From Amycolatopsis pittospori (GTDB lineage Bacteria; Actinomycetota; Actinomycetes; Mycobacteriales; Pseudonocardiaceae), in assembly GCF_013870525.1 (NCBI RefSeq), contig NZ_JACBXD010000002.1:155686-219685 (forward strand): DNA of 64,000 nt, read 5' to 3'. The position numbers were made by a program, and so were the translations under genes. Under the pieces are notes generated by a model, which saw nothing but the letters and a program-made list of their open reading frames with translations, had not been told where the DNA came from and did not search any database. This document shows positions 33,681 to 42,207 of this stretch, piece by piece (within the stretch, counting starts at the first letter, position 1; every line of letters starts with the position of its first letter).

Positions 33681-33778
33681 CACTCACTTCGCTTGCCGCG
33701 ATGAAACAGGTGAATGTAGCCGCGGCGAAGAATGCCTGTCCGAAAGGTGGAAATTCCGGCTCCGCGACAATACGGTTC

Positions 33779-34744
33779 TCATTCGGCGCCACGACGGAAG
33801 GCGGCCCGGTAGTCCCTCGGGCGTCGTCCGGTGTGCTTGGTGAAGAGGGCGGCGAAGGTTCCCGGATCCCGGTAGCCGACCGCGGAACAGATTCCGGCCA
33901 CAGTGCGGTCCGTCGTTTCGAGGAGGTGGCGAGCGCGCCGGACGCGCGCGGAATGCAGGTATTCGAGTGGGCTCTGACCGGCTTCCTTCGCGAAGCGCCG
34001 CAGTAATGTCCGCGTGCTGACGGCGAAAGTTTCGGCCAGGGCCGCCAGGTCATAGCGGGCGGCAAGGTTCTGATCGAGCCATCGCATGACCCTGCGGGAG
34101 AACTCGTTGCCAGGTTGTGGAAGGAGCCGTGCGTCGACATAGGGAGTCTGGGACGACCGCGCGTCGTCCACCAGCGCCACCCGCGCCGTCGTCCGTGCCA
34201 CGTCGGCTCCGCTGTGTTCGCGGATCAGCTCGAGAGCGAAGTCGTACATGGCGCTGAAGGCCGCCGTGGTCGTGACTCCCCTGTCGGTGACGACGAGGTG
34301 CTCACGCCGGACATCGGCCTCAGGGCGGCGTTGAGCGAGTTCGTCCGCGAAGAGCCATGACGTGGTGGCCCGTCGATGGTCGAGGAGTCCTGCCTCGGCG
34401 AGCAGGAACGCCCCGACACAGATCGAGACGACGACCTTGCCCGCGGCGGCGTGCGACCGGATCGCCGCGATTTCGCCGGCGAGTCCCGCGACCTTCGCGT
34501 CGATATCGAGGCCCGGCACGAGTTCGAAGCCCGGCACGACGAGGACGTCGACCTCACGCAGCGGGGAAACGGTCAACGCCATGCCGCCCGAGGCGACGAC
34601 TCGACGACGAGGCGAGACGACGGACACCTCGTAGCCGGCGCGATCCGGGCCGGCCACGTGCGTGGCCATCGTGAGGAGATCGGGGACGCCGAACACCTCG
34701 GACGCGAAGCAGCCCGGATAGGCCAGGACCCCGACTCGCAGCAT
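33779..34744 (-). CDS. GlxA-like transcriptional regulator (DJ-1/PfpI plus AraC HTH)
   Basis: The protein has 321 residues. The N-terminal DJ-1/PfpI class I glutamine-amidotransferase-like domain (1-175) keeps the nucleophile-elbow Cys (VVSICVGAFLLAEAG). The C-terminal AraC/XylS double HTH (about 215-315) includes AETFAVSTRTLLRRFAKEAG and ICSAVGYRDPGTFAALF. Such regulators respond to small metabolites. It is divergent, 46 bp apart, from the dienelactone hydrolase gene, its likely target. Confidence 0.92.
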   Translation of the reverse strand: MLRVGVLAYPGCFASEVFGVPDLLTMATHVAGPDRAGYEVSVVSPRRRVVASGGMALTVSPLREVDVLVVPGFELVPGLDIDAKVAGLAGEIAAIRSHAAAGKVVVSICVGAFLLAEAGLLDHRRATTSWLFADELAQRRPEADVRREHLVVTDRGVTTTAAFSAMYDFALELIREHSGADVARTTARVALVDDARSSQTPYVDARLLPQPGNEFSRRVMRWLDQNLAARYDLAALAETFAVSTRTLLRRFAKEAGQSPLEYLHSARVRRARHLLETTDRTVAGICSAVGYRDPGTFAALFTKHTGRRPRDYRAAFRRGAE

Positions 34745-34790
34745 GTGGCGAGATTACCCCTGAAGATGGCTATCCGGCCCATAGCCGTCG

Positions 34791-35633
34791 GTGGACGCGG
34801 TGGTCCAGGCTGTCGATGTGCCCGGACATCCCGACGACGCGATCACCGACTTCACCCGCCGATCTCTGGAGGTGGACGGCGTGACCAAGACGGTCTACGT
34901 CGCGGGCTCCGGACCCGCGGTGGTGCTGATGCCGGAGATGCCCGGCATCAGCCCCGACGTCCTTCGGCTCGCACGCTGGGTGCGTGATGCGGGATTCACC
35001 GTCTTCGTTCCCTCGCTCTTCGGCTTCGACGGCGCCTATCCCACCGTCGAAGACGGTCAGAAGGTGGCACGCCGCGCGTGTGTCAGCGCCGAGTTCCGGG
35101 CCTTCGCCGGCGGCGGCACCAGCCCCGTCACGATGTGGTTGCGTGGGCTCGCACGGCTCGCCCACGCCGAATGCGGCGGTCCGGGGGTCGGCACGATCGG
35201 CCTGTGCTTCACCGGCAATTTCGCCCTCACCATGGCACTCGAACCCGCCGTCATCGCGCCCGTGGTCAACCACCCGTCACTGCCGCTGGACGACCCGGGC
35301 GGGCTCGAACTCGGCGACGAAGACGCGCTCGCGGTCCGGGACCGCGTCTCGCGCGACGGGCTCAAGGTCCTCGCCTACCGCTTCGAAGGCGACCGCTGGT
35401 GTACCGGCCGGCGCTTCGCCGCCTACCGAGCCCTCCTCGGTGACGCCTTCGACGGCCGCGTCCTACCGGGCAGCGCCGCGAACACCGCACCGCCCCCGTT
35501 CTTCCGGGAGGTGGTCGGCACACCGCACAGTGTCGTCACCGCCCACCTCGTCGACGCCGAGGGGCATCCGACGATGCGAGCCAAGGACGAAATCCTCGCC
35601 TTCCTCACCGACCGCCTGAGCCCGGGTGACTAG
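34791..35633 (+). CDS. Dienelactone hydrolase family protein
   Basis: This 280-residue alpha/beta hydrolase has a Cys nucleophile in IGLCFTGNFALTMA (G-x-C-x-G elbow). Asp lies in RFEGDRWC and His in DAEGHPTMRAKDE, completing the C-D-H triad of dienelactone hydrolases. The enzyme may act on lactones from aromatic degradation, but many family members have other esters as substrate. GTG 34791 is used. In-frame GTGs at 34800 and 34818 are alternatives. Divergent GlxA-like regulator upstream; the stop overlaps the convergent membrane gene by four bases (CTAG). Confidence 0.85.
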   Translation: MDAVVQAVDVPGHPDDAITDFTRRSLEVDGVTKTVYVAGSGPAVVLMPEMPGISPDVLRLARWVRDAGFTVFVPSLFGFDGAYPTVEDGQKVARRACVSAEFRAFAGGGTSPVTMWLRGLARLAHAECGGPGVGTIGLCFTGNFALTMALEPAVIAPVVNHPSLPLDDPGGLELGDEDALAVRDRVSRDGLKVLAYRFEGDRWCTGRRFAAYRALLGDAFDGRVLPGSAANTAPPPFFREVVGTPHSVVTAHLVDAEGHPTMRAKDEILAFLTDRLSPGD

Positions 35634-36454
35634 GCTTCCGACGGAAGATCCACATCCGAGCTCACGGGCGTGCCGTAATCGCCGGGAGGAAAGGCCGGAC
35701 GGTCCCCGGCCCGATAGCGAGCGACCAGGGCCGCGCCGACCGCGAGAGCGGCATAGGCGATCATCCACCAGGTGAACTCGGCAGGAACCCGGCCGCCGAA
35801 CATCACGTCGAGCAGGATCGCCACCGCGAAGATGGCGGGCTCGGCGAGACGGCAGTCCCAGAACCGAAGTTCGAAATCGACCGCGACCGACGCCGCGTCC
35901 TCGCCGCGCGTCCGGCGGAACACCGAACCGACGAGGATCGTCCCGGTGGACAATCCCGCCCAGCCGAGGGCGGCCAGCCAGCCCAGCGCGTAGCTCTGCG
36001 CCGCGGTGCCGGTGTACATCGCCACGGCCAACGCGGCGCCGCCACCGAAAGTGATCGCGTACGTCGTCAGATACCAGCCGCCCACGACCCGCAACGCGGA
36101 AGGCCGCCGGTCCAGCACCGGCAGACCACCCAGCTGTCGCTCACGGTAAAGCGAGGACACCCAGGAACCGAGCTGAGTCGTCGCGAAGACGACATAGGCG
36201 TACCGGCTGTAAGTCGGATCGGCTTCCGGTTCAGCGATGAGTTCCCGAAAACCGAAGTACATCATCAATCCCAAGCCGACGATCCCGAACCCGAGGTTCA
36301 CGATCACCCTGCTCGCGGTGTTCGTGTACTGGCGCGCGCCGACCCGGACAGCGATCAGCCTCGTCGGCGTCTCGACCTCGACACCGCGCTCGCCCAGCCA
36401 CACTCGCGTGGCCTCGATCTCCTCCGGCTTCGGCTCGCCTCGTTCGGCTCCCAT
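35630..36454 (-). CDS. Polytopic membrane protein of unknown function
   Basis: The 274-residue protein has a soluble N-terminal stretch (1-45, EEIEATRVWLGERGVEVETP) and six or so hydrophobic segments (about 52-68, 83-97, 125-147, 155-172, 205-222, 227-245). A polar C-tail ends VSSDVDLPSEA. There are no transporter signatures. It lies downstream of and convergent with the hydrolase. No assignment is possible. Confidence 0.7.
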   Translation of the reverse strand: MGAERGEPKPEEIEATRVWLGERGVEVETPTRLIAVRVGARQYTNTASRVIVNLGFGIVGLGLMMYFGFRELIAEPEADPTYSRYAYVVFATTQLGSWVSSLYRERQLGGLPVLDRRPSALRVVGGWYLTTYAITFGGGAALAVAMYTGTAAQSYALGWLAALGWAGLSTGTILVGSVFRRTRGEDAASVAVDFELRFWDCRLAEPAIFAVAILLDVMFGGRVPAEFTWWMIAYAALAVGAALVARYRAGDRPAFPPGDYGTPVSSDVDLPSEA

Positions 36455-36546
36455 ACCGTCCCCCTCCGCTCGCGTAACCGGTGTACGCGCGGCGCCGAAC
36501 GAGGGTTGCCTCGCCTCTGGTCGATCGATCGCCCCGGGTGAATCGG

Positions 36547-39500
36547 CTAGGTCGTGAGCTCGGTGAGTTCCGCGAGCAGTTCGGACGCGGTGATCGGGTC
36601 GAGTTCACCGAACGCCCGGGTCCCGCTCGGCCGCCAGAATCCGTCCTCGGTCTCGGAAAGCCAGATCTCCGTCAAGGTCTGTTCCGGTTCGTCGGCGACC
36701 ATGCCGACGACGATCCCCGGATCCAGCCTCACGCAGACCGAACCACCTCCGGGTACCGGCCGCACCAGCCACGGCTCGACACCGTTGTCCTGCGGTGGGC
36801 ACCGCCGCCAAACGCCTTTGGTGAGCCCGAGCAGCTTGCCGACCGGCACCGTCGCGCCCTCGAAACGCTTCAGTCCGGTCGCCGTTCGCTCGCCGTCGTC
36901 GAGGCCGTACGTCGAGCGGCCGAGCTGGGGGAACGGCTGCGCGATCTCGTGATCGGCGAAGATCCGCGCCCAGGCGGCGAGGTCTTCCGCGAGGTCCAGC
37001 GGATGCGCGACACCGACCTCGACGTCATCGGGCAGGACGAAGGCGTCGCCCGAGAGACCGGTGAACGTCCGGTCCTCGGCCACCCGGAAAGCGTCTCCGG
37101 CCGAAGTCCGCCACACCAGACGGCGAGCCGCATGCCACAGCAAAGGATGCCCGAGGAGCAGATCCCGCAATTCGACCGCGGTCCACCTGCGCTCGGTCAC
37201 CATCGCCGTTTCGAGCCGGGCGATCTCGACCGCGGCCACCGACCGGATGTCCTTTTTCAGCGCGCCGAACCGCTTGTACTCCCCGGCCGCTCGTTCCTGG
37301 TCGTCCTTGACACCGGGTTTCGGCAGTGTCTTCAGCGGTTTCCCGCTCTCGTCGGTCACGAAGGGCTTGAGCTGTTCGTCGAAGCCCACGACGAACCGCC
37401 GGGTTCCGTAATCGATCACGGTCGTCGACGCTTCGTCGAGCCCGAACGTCGGCACCAGCCGGTCCGCGAGTTGTTCCGCGCTCAAGCCGAGTTCGGCGGC
37501 CACCACGCCGATCTTCTCCTGCGCGCGTTGCTTGAGCCCCTTGAACTTCGCCTTTTGCGCGATCGCATTCAACTGCGTCAAGGCGACGTCGGAGGCGATC
37601 GCCGCCAGCACGTCGAGGCCGGCCACCGCGCGGGCGTGCCCACCCTCCCCTGGCCACTCCTGGATCTTCACCGCGAGCCTGCGCGCGACCTCGTCGTCAC
37701 CCAGCAGCCCCAGCGCGATGAGCGCCCAGCCGTCCTTCGACGGATACTCGGCCGTCCGCCACAGCTCGAACAGTCCCCAGGCGAAGTCCGTCAGCGACCT
37801 CGGGTCGCAGGTCTCCCGCACGATCCGGACACCGGCGTAGACATCGTCCTGTTTGGACAGTGCGAACATGGTGAGGACGTGGTGGACCGCGGCGGCGGGC
37901 AAGGCCAGTTCGGTGTCGCGGAGCCGGATCTGCGGGAGCAGTACCGGATCCGCCCAGGAGCCGGGTTCCGGCATCTTCGCGGGGAGGATCTCGAGCGGGT
38001 CGGTCGCGATGAGGCGGTCGATCGCCTCCCGTGCCTGAGCGCCATGGCCGTCCGCGGTCGCGCGGAGGTGATCGCCGTGCCGGGCCGCCAGCGAGCGCAA
38101 CGCCGACTCCGCGGCGAGGCGCGGCGTACCGCGTTCACCGAGAGCCGCGGGCATGAGCAGTCCGATCGCGCTTTCGGCATGCCTTTCGAGCCAGGCCGAG
38201 GCGATCGCGCGGACCGATTTGAGACGCAGGTGCCAGTCCGCCATCAGTGCGGCGACTCGCGGGTCAACGAACGGCAGCAGCGCTTCGCCGGCCAGGGCCT
38301 GGCTCGTCCGGGCCAGATGCAAGACGACCGGGAGCGCGTCGAGTTCGAAGCGGGCGACCAAGGCTTCGAGCCAGCCGTCTTCGCCCCAGGCGTCGGCGGG
38401 CCGCCATTCGGCGAGCAGCGGCCGGACCGACTCCCGCGGCCCGTCCAGAAAGAGTTCCTTCTCCTTCCGGAAGTTGAGGCCTCCCTGGAGATACCACCCG
38501 ATGGTTCGGGGCCAGTCCCGCTCGACGGTGCGCCTCGTGCCCGCCCACCGGACCCGCTCGTCGTCGCCGGACCACGCGATCAGCCGGATCGACGGCGGCT
38601 CGAGTCCCTTGAGGACGATCGGCTTCACCACGGCGCGCTCGCCCGTCCACGGGGGCTCGATCAGCAGCTTCGGCAAAGCGGCGGCAGGTGCCTCCGGAAG
38701 CAGCCCCGCGTTCGAGGTGGCCTGTTCGATCGCCGCGATCTGTCCGGTCGAGAGTTCCGCCGCGAGCTCGTCCGGAAGGGCCGGGTGGGCGGCGACGTGG
38801 GCCCGGAGGAGCAGGGCGGCCTGCGCGACGCCGTTGCTCGCGGCGGCGGAAAGGATGCGGAGAGCACGGGCGGGTTCCCGCTTCGCCAGGGCGGCGACCG
38901 TACCGTGGACGAATTTCCGCCCGAGGCGGTCGACCAGCAGGTGCATGGCCTCGTCCGTGGGGAGCCCGGCGAGGATCCCGAGCAGCAGCTTGCGGCTGTC
39001 ACCACCCTGCGGGTCGTCGTCGAGGGCGCGTGCGAGCATCGGGGCGATCGAGGTACCCAGCACGTCCAGCAGCGTGCCCCGCACCTCATCGTCGCCCAGC
39101 CGCCACGCCAGGCCGGGCCCGACGGCTTCAAGCTGTTCGACGGTGTCGAGGATCAGCAGGAGTGTCCGGTCGGTCCCGTTTCCGACCTCCCGATTCACCC
39201 AGGCATCGATCAGCTCTGCGGCCCATTCGAGCCGGGTCGGCAGGAGATAGGAAACGACGAGCTTCGAATAGAGGTCGGTGCGGTACGGCGCGGCGGCCGC
39301 CAAGGCCGCCTCGTAGTCGGCGTCCGACACGTCGGCGAGGATCGTCCTGAGCCGCCAGAGGATGTTGTAACCGTTCACTCCCTGAGGGAAGGCGTCGCCG
39401 TTCACGAAAATGAGCGCGGAAGCGGACGACGACCTCGAAGGTGGCCGGTACACGCCCAGTCGAGCCAGCTCGACCGCGGCCTGGACCGCGAACGGCAGCC

Positions 39501-39861
39501 CGTGCTCGACGACCCAGGCGTCGACGATCCGCTTGATGTCCGCGAAAGGGATCGGCGCGGTGCCGGCGCGCACCAGGGCTTCGAATTCCAGCAACTCGGC
39601 GAACACCGCGGCGCCCAGTGGCGTCGCTTCTCCCGCCAGGTACGCCCGTCCCGCCTCCACGGCCTCCGCGGCCGAGGTGGGTTCGGCCAGTAGCTCGGTC
39701 ACCGCCAGCACGTCGCCGCCGATCACCGATCTCAGGGACCCGACGGCTTCGTGATCGAGAGTGACGGGTACCCGCACCCGCCCGCCACGGCGGACATGGA
39801 CATGCGCGCGCAGCGCTTCGTCGACCTCGAAAACCGTCGTATCCGGCCTTGTACTACTCAT
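36547..39861 (-). CDS. Large DUF4132 domain protein
   Basis: The 1104-residue protein starts at ATG 39861 (MSSTRPDTTVFEVDEALRAH). A long alpha-helical, HEAT-like region (about 150-790) shows repeated Ala/Leu-rich helix pairs such as SALRSLAARHGDHLRAT and AWGLFELWRTAEYPSKDGW. The C-terminal DUF4132 region (about 800-1100) includes RFGALKKDIRSVAAVEIARL, WRCPPQDNGVEPWLVRPVPG and VRLDPGIVVGMVADEPEQTL. Homologues include E. coli YehI/MolR-type proteins of unclear role. No signal or TM segment. It is a single-gene unit; the 361-bp region upstream holds no gene. Confidence 0.82.
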   Translation of the reverse strand: MSSTRPDTTVFEVDEALRAHVHVRRGGRVRVPVTLDHEAVGSLRSVIGGDVLAVTELLAEPTSAAEAVEAGRAYLAGEATPLGAAVFAELLEFEALVRAGTAPIPFADIKRIVDAWVVEHGLPFAVQAAVELARLGVYRPPSRSSSASALIFVNGDAFPQGVNGYNILWRLRTILADVSDADYEAALAAAAPYRTDLYSKLVVSYLLPTRLEWAAELIDAWVNREVGNGTDRTLLLILDTVEQLEAVGPGLAWRLGDDEVRGTLLDVLGTSIAPMLARALDDDPQGGDSRKLLLGILAGLPTDEAMHLLVDRLGRKFVHGTVAALAKREPARALRILSAAASNGVAQAALLLRAHVAAHPALPDELAAELSTGQIAAIEQATSNAGLLPEAPAAALPKLLIEPPWTGERAVVKPIVLKGLEPPSIRLIAWSGDDERVRWAGTRRTVERDWPRTIGWYLQGGLNFRKEKELFLDGPRESVRPLLAEWRPADAWGEDGWLEALVARFELDALPVVLHLARTSQALAGEALLPFVDPRVAALMADWHLRLKSVRAIASAWLERHAESAIGLLMPAALGERGTPRLAAESALRSLAARHGDHLRATADGHGAQAREAIDRLIATDPLEILPAKMPEPGSWADPVLLPQIRLRDTELALPAAAVHHVLTMFALSKQDDVYAGVRIVRETCDPRSLTDFAWGLFELWRTAEYPSKDGWALIALGLLGDDEVARRLAVKIQEWPGEGGHARAVAGLDVLAAIASDVALTQLNAIAQKAKFKGLKQRAQEKIGVVAAELGLSAEQLADRLVPTFGLDEASTTVIDYGTRRFVVGFDEQLKPFVTDESGKPLKTLPKPGVKDDQERAAGEYKRFGALKKDIRSVAAVEIARLETAMVTERRWTAVELRDLLLGHPLLWHAARRLVWRTSAGDAFRVAEDRTFTGLSGDAFVLPDDVEVGVAHPLDLAEDLAAWARIFADHEIAQPFPQLGRSTYGLDDGERTATGLKRFEGATVPVGKLLGLTKGVWRRCPPQDNGVEPWLVRPVPGGGSVCVRLDPGIVVGMVADEPEQTLTEIWLSETEDGFWRPSGTRAFGELDPITASELLAELTELTT

Positions 39862-40222
39862 GAAAACCCCCATCGTTCGATGATCGGCACCCTATTCCAG
39901 AGGACCGACAAAACCCGGAGCGCTCGCGAGACGAACACTCCGCGTGATCATCTTGGATCGGAGATTCGCCACCGCCCTCCGAATGGCCGCAGCGGATGCC
40001 ACCGAGAGTGTGTTTTTCCGAGCGTTATCCGAAAACGCGTTTTCACCCCGATCGAGTGAACTAAGCCAGGGCTTCTGACCTGCGAAAACTTGGGAAAACC
40101 GCAGGCAGATCCACTCTGATCACCTATCGTATTCGTTGATTAACGCACTGCCTTGCTGTTAGAGATGACCATTCCGGATTCGCATCCCGTTGCGGATGAC
40201 CCTGCGTAAAGACAGGCACTGA
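39862..40222. other. Gene-free AT-richer region between DUF4132 and L,D-transpeptidase genes
   Basis: This 361-base stretch is clearly lower in GC than its surroundings, notably 39960-40220. It must hold divergent promoters for both flanking genes. No ORF with coding bias, no strong hairpin and no repeat shared with the rest of the window was seen. Confidence 0.5.
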
Positions 40223-41050
40223 ATGACCGAACAGCAGACCTCTTGCGGTGGCGCACGCCCTCGTGCGGTCGCCGCGCTCCTCGCCTCGGTGCTGATGCTG
40301 CTGCCGTTGTCCGGCTGCGGCACCACGAAGGACGAAGGCGGCGCGGGAGCGGCGGCCCTCGTCGCACCGCTGAAACCGTCGCCCGAGACACTGGCCGCGC
40401 TGCCCGAAGCGAACACCTTCGGCCAGCTGAACTCCGCGCCCGCCGACCCGGCCACCGCACTCCCCGTCGGCGGTGAAGTACTGCATCCGACGACGGACGC
40501 AGTGATCTACCGCGCGCCGGGCGCGGAGCCGATCGCCCGGCTGCCGGAAACGCAGATCGGCTCACCGACCTGGGTTCCGGTGATCGCCCGCCAGGGCGAC
40601 TGGGCACAGGTGCTGCTGCCCGCGCGACCCAACGGCGCGACCGGCTGGCTGCACGTCACTCCGGAAACCGTCGAATCGGCGCACAACGACTTCCAGGTCA
40701 CCGTGGATCTCGACGAATTCCGTTTGGAAATCCTCGAAGCGGGCAAGCCGACCGGTTCCTGGACCATCGGCGTCGGCAAGCCCGAACACCCCACGCCCAC
40801 CGGCCGCGCGTTCATCCTCGCCTCGATCAAGGAGAGCGTGAACACCTACAGCCCGATCGTGCTGCCGCTGAGCAGCCATTCCGATTCACACGAGACCTTC
40901 GGTGGCGGACCCGGCACGGTCGGCCTGCACACCTGGCCCGACGACAGCTTCGTCGGCAAGGCCACCAGCGACGGCTGTATCCGGGTCACCCGCGAGGCGC
41001 TGGACCGCCTCGTGGAGTTGCCGCTCGGCACCGTCGTGCGAATCACCTAG
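40223..41050 (+). CDS. Lipoprotein L,D-transpeptidase (YkuD domain)
   Basis: This 275-residue protein has a lipobox LPLSGC (Cys about 32). An N-terminal region about 85-145 is SH3-like (GSPTWVPVIARQGDWAQVLL). The YkuD domain (about 153-275) carries the catalytic motif HTWPDDSFVGKATSDGC and then IRV, with the essential His and the SDGC cysteine. It forms 3-3 cross-links in peptidoglycan or attaches proteins, outside the membrane. Start is ATG 40223. Neighbours give no further clue. Confidence 0.92.
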   Translation: MTEQQTSCGGARPRAVAALLASVLMLLPLSGCGTTKDEGGAGAAALVAPLKPSPETLAALPEANTFGQLNSAPADPATALPVGGEVLHPTTDAVIYRAPGAEPIARLPETQIGSPTWVPVIARQGDWAQVLLPARPNGATGWLHVTPETVESAHNDFQVTVDLDEFRLEILEAGKPTGSWTIGVGKPEHPTPTGRAFILASIKESVNTYSPIVLPLSSHSDSHETFGGGPGTVGLHTWPDDSFVGKATSDGCIRVTREALDRLVELPLGTVVRIT

Positions 41051-41163
41051 TGAGGAGTGGGTCGAACATGGCGTGCAGGGTCCGGCGGCACGCACTATCC
41101 ACAAAGGACTCAGCCCTGTGACACGGAGGCCCGTTTCGAGCTACTTGCACTGTTCCAGGGCGA

Positions 41164-41437
41164 CGCACTCGCGTGCTCGGGAACGGATCTCGCGTGCTTG
41201 AAGACGGATCTCGCGTGATCTGCGCCGGACAACCGAGGACGGTGCCCAGGCACGCGAGTCACGCCTCCGGGCACGCGAGTCACGCCCCCGCGCCCCCTGT
41301 CACCCAGAGCGAACAGAGCCCTCGGATGTTGCGAACGGCACTTTCGCAACCTTCAACGTTGCGTAGGTGTCCTTCGCGACACCAGCCGCGCGGCCGGACG
41401 CAATGACCGACCACGCCACACTCGCCTCATCCCTCAA
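41164..41437. repeat. Composite intergenic repeat region, copy B
   Basis: The gene-free 414-bp gap holds two modules. First, CTCGCGTG units: ACGGATCTCGCGTG at 41183-41196 and 41204-41217 on the left, and inverted CACGCGAG units on the right as GGCACGCGAGTCACGCC at 41249-41265 and 41270-41286. Second, 41328-41437 is a diverged copy of element A: GTTGCGAACGGCACTTTCGC start, shared CCGCGCGGCCGGACGCAA core, and a decayed right end CCTCATCCCTCAA. The ACGGATCTCGCGTG unit recurs at 45793-45806 inside element C. Nothing protein-coding is present. Confidence 0.75.
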
Positions 41438-41464
41438 GAGAATCCGATCACGGAGGTAATTTCG

Positions 41465-42151
41465 TTGTCCCCACGTACAACCGGTGTCCTCGCCTGCACG
41501 GCGGCGGCCTGTCTGGTCTTCGCCGCCACCCCCGCGACGGCCGCCCCTGCCGAGTCCGCGTACGCGATCGCCGCGTCCGGCCTCGTCAAGATCCCCCGCA
41601 CACCCGCGGTTTCCGGGCCCGGTAAGGAATCGCTCGCCTCGGTGGCGCTGCCGACGGCCGGGCCGTCACTGCTCAGCGCGCAGGCGCTGAACGCCGAAGT
41701 GAAGCCGGGACACGCCAAATCGAGTGTCGCCGGCCTCGCGCTGAACCTCGGCGTGCTGCCCGCCGCGGCCGCCCTCCCCGGGCTCAGCGCCGAGGTGATC
41801 AAAGCGGAATGCCGTGACGGCAAGGGTTCGGTGTCGATCGCGAATCTGAAGGTCGGCGGCAAGACGATCAAACTCGACCAGGTTCCGCCGAACACCACCG
41901 TCCCGCTGGCGTCGCTGCTCGAACTGGTGGTGAACAAGCAGACCGCGAACAGCGACGGCACGCTCACCGTGACCGCCGTGTCGGCCAAGATCCTCGGCAA
42001 GACCCAGACCCTCGACATCGCGTCGGCCACCTGCGCCAAGTCCCCGGGCGAAACCCCTGTGCCGACGACGAAGCCCGGCGAAAAGCCCCGGCCCGGCGGG
42101 AAGGCGCCGAAACCCACCCCGGTTTCCGCGCATCTCGACGTCACCGGCTGA
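41465..42151 (+). CDS. Secreted protein, choice-of-anchor-P-like
   Basis: This 228-residue protein uses a TTG start at 41465 after CGGAGGTAATTTCG. A Sec signal (1-27, TPATAAPA) is followed by a beta-rich region (about 30-190) with SAYAIAASGLVKIPRTP and SVSIANLKVGGKTIKL. The Pro/Lys tail (TTKPGEKPRPGGKAPKPTPV) looks like a wall-spanning or disordered end. The pattern resembles the small actinobacterial choice-of-anchor P secreted proteins. Function is unknown. A strong terminator follows. Confidence 0.75.
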   Translation: MSPRTTGVLACTAAACLVFAATPATAAPAESAYAIAASGLVKIPRTPAVSGPGKESLASVALPTAGPSLLSAQALNAEVKPGHAKSSVAGLALNLGVLPAAAALPGLSAEVIKAECRDGKGSVSIANLKVGGKTIKLDQVPPNTTVPLASLLELVVNKQTANSDGTLTVTAVSAKILGKTQTLDIASATCAKSPGETPVPTTKPGEKPRPGGKAPKPTPVSAHLDVTG

Positions 42152-42176
42152 CGTCCGCCGCACGTCGGAAGACGAA

Positions 42177-42206
42177 GCCCGCCAACGGTTCACCCCGTTG
42201 GCGGGC
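42177..42206. terminator. Perfect 12-bp stem terminator
   Basis: GCCCGCCAACGG (42177-42188) pairs exactly with CCGTTGGCGGGC (42195-42206) over a six-base loop, followed by TTTA. It lies between the convergent secreted-protein and 675-residue-protein genes and can serve both, as GAAG/CTTT flanks extend it. Confidence 0.9.
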
Positions 42207-42207
42207 T

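Noticed and set aside
36481..39693. Very long open frame on the plus strand opposite the DUF4132 gene
   Set aside because: It is the antisense of a GC-rich gene: the protein is Arg/Gly/Pro-rich, has no domain, and third-position GC bias fits the minus-strand gene.
41249..41286. Two spaced 17-bp repeats considered as a CRISPR-like array
   Set aside because: Only two units with 4-bp spacing and an inverted counterpart nearby; no cas genes.
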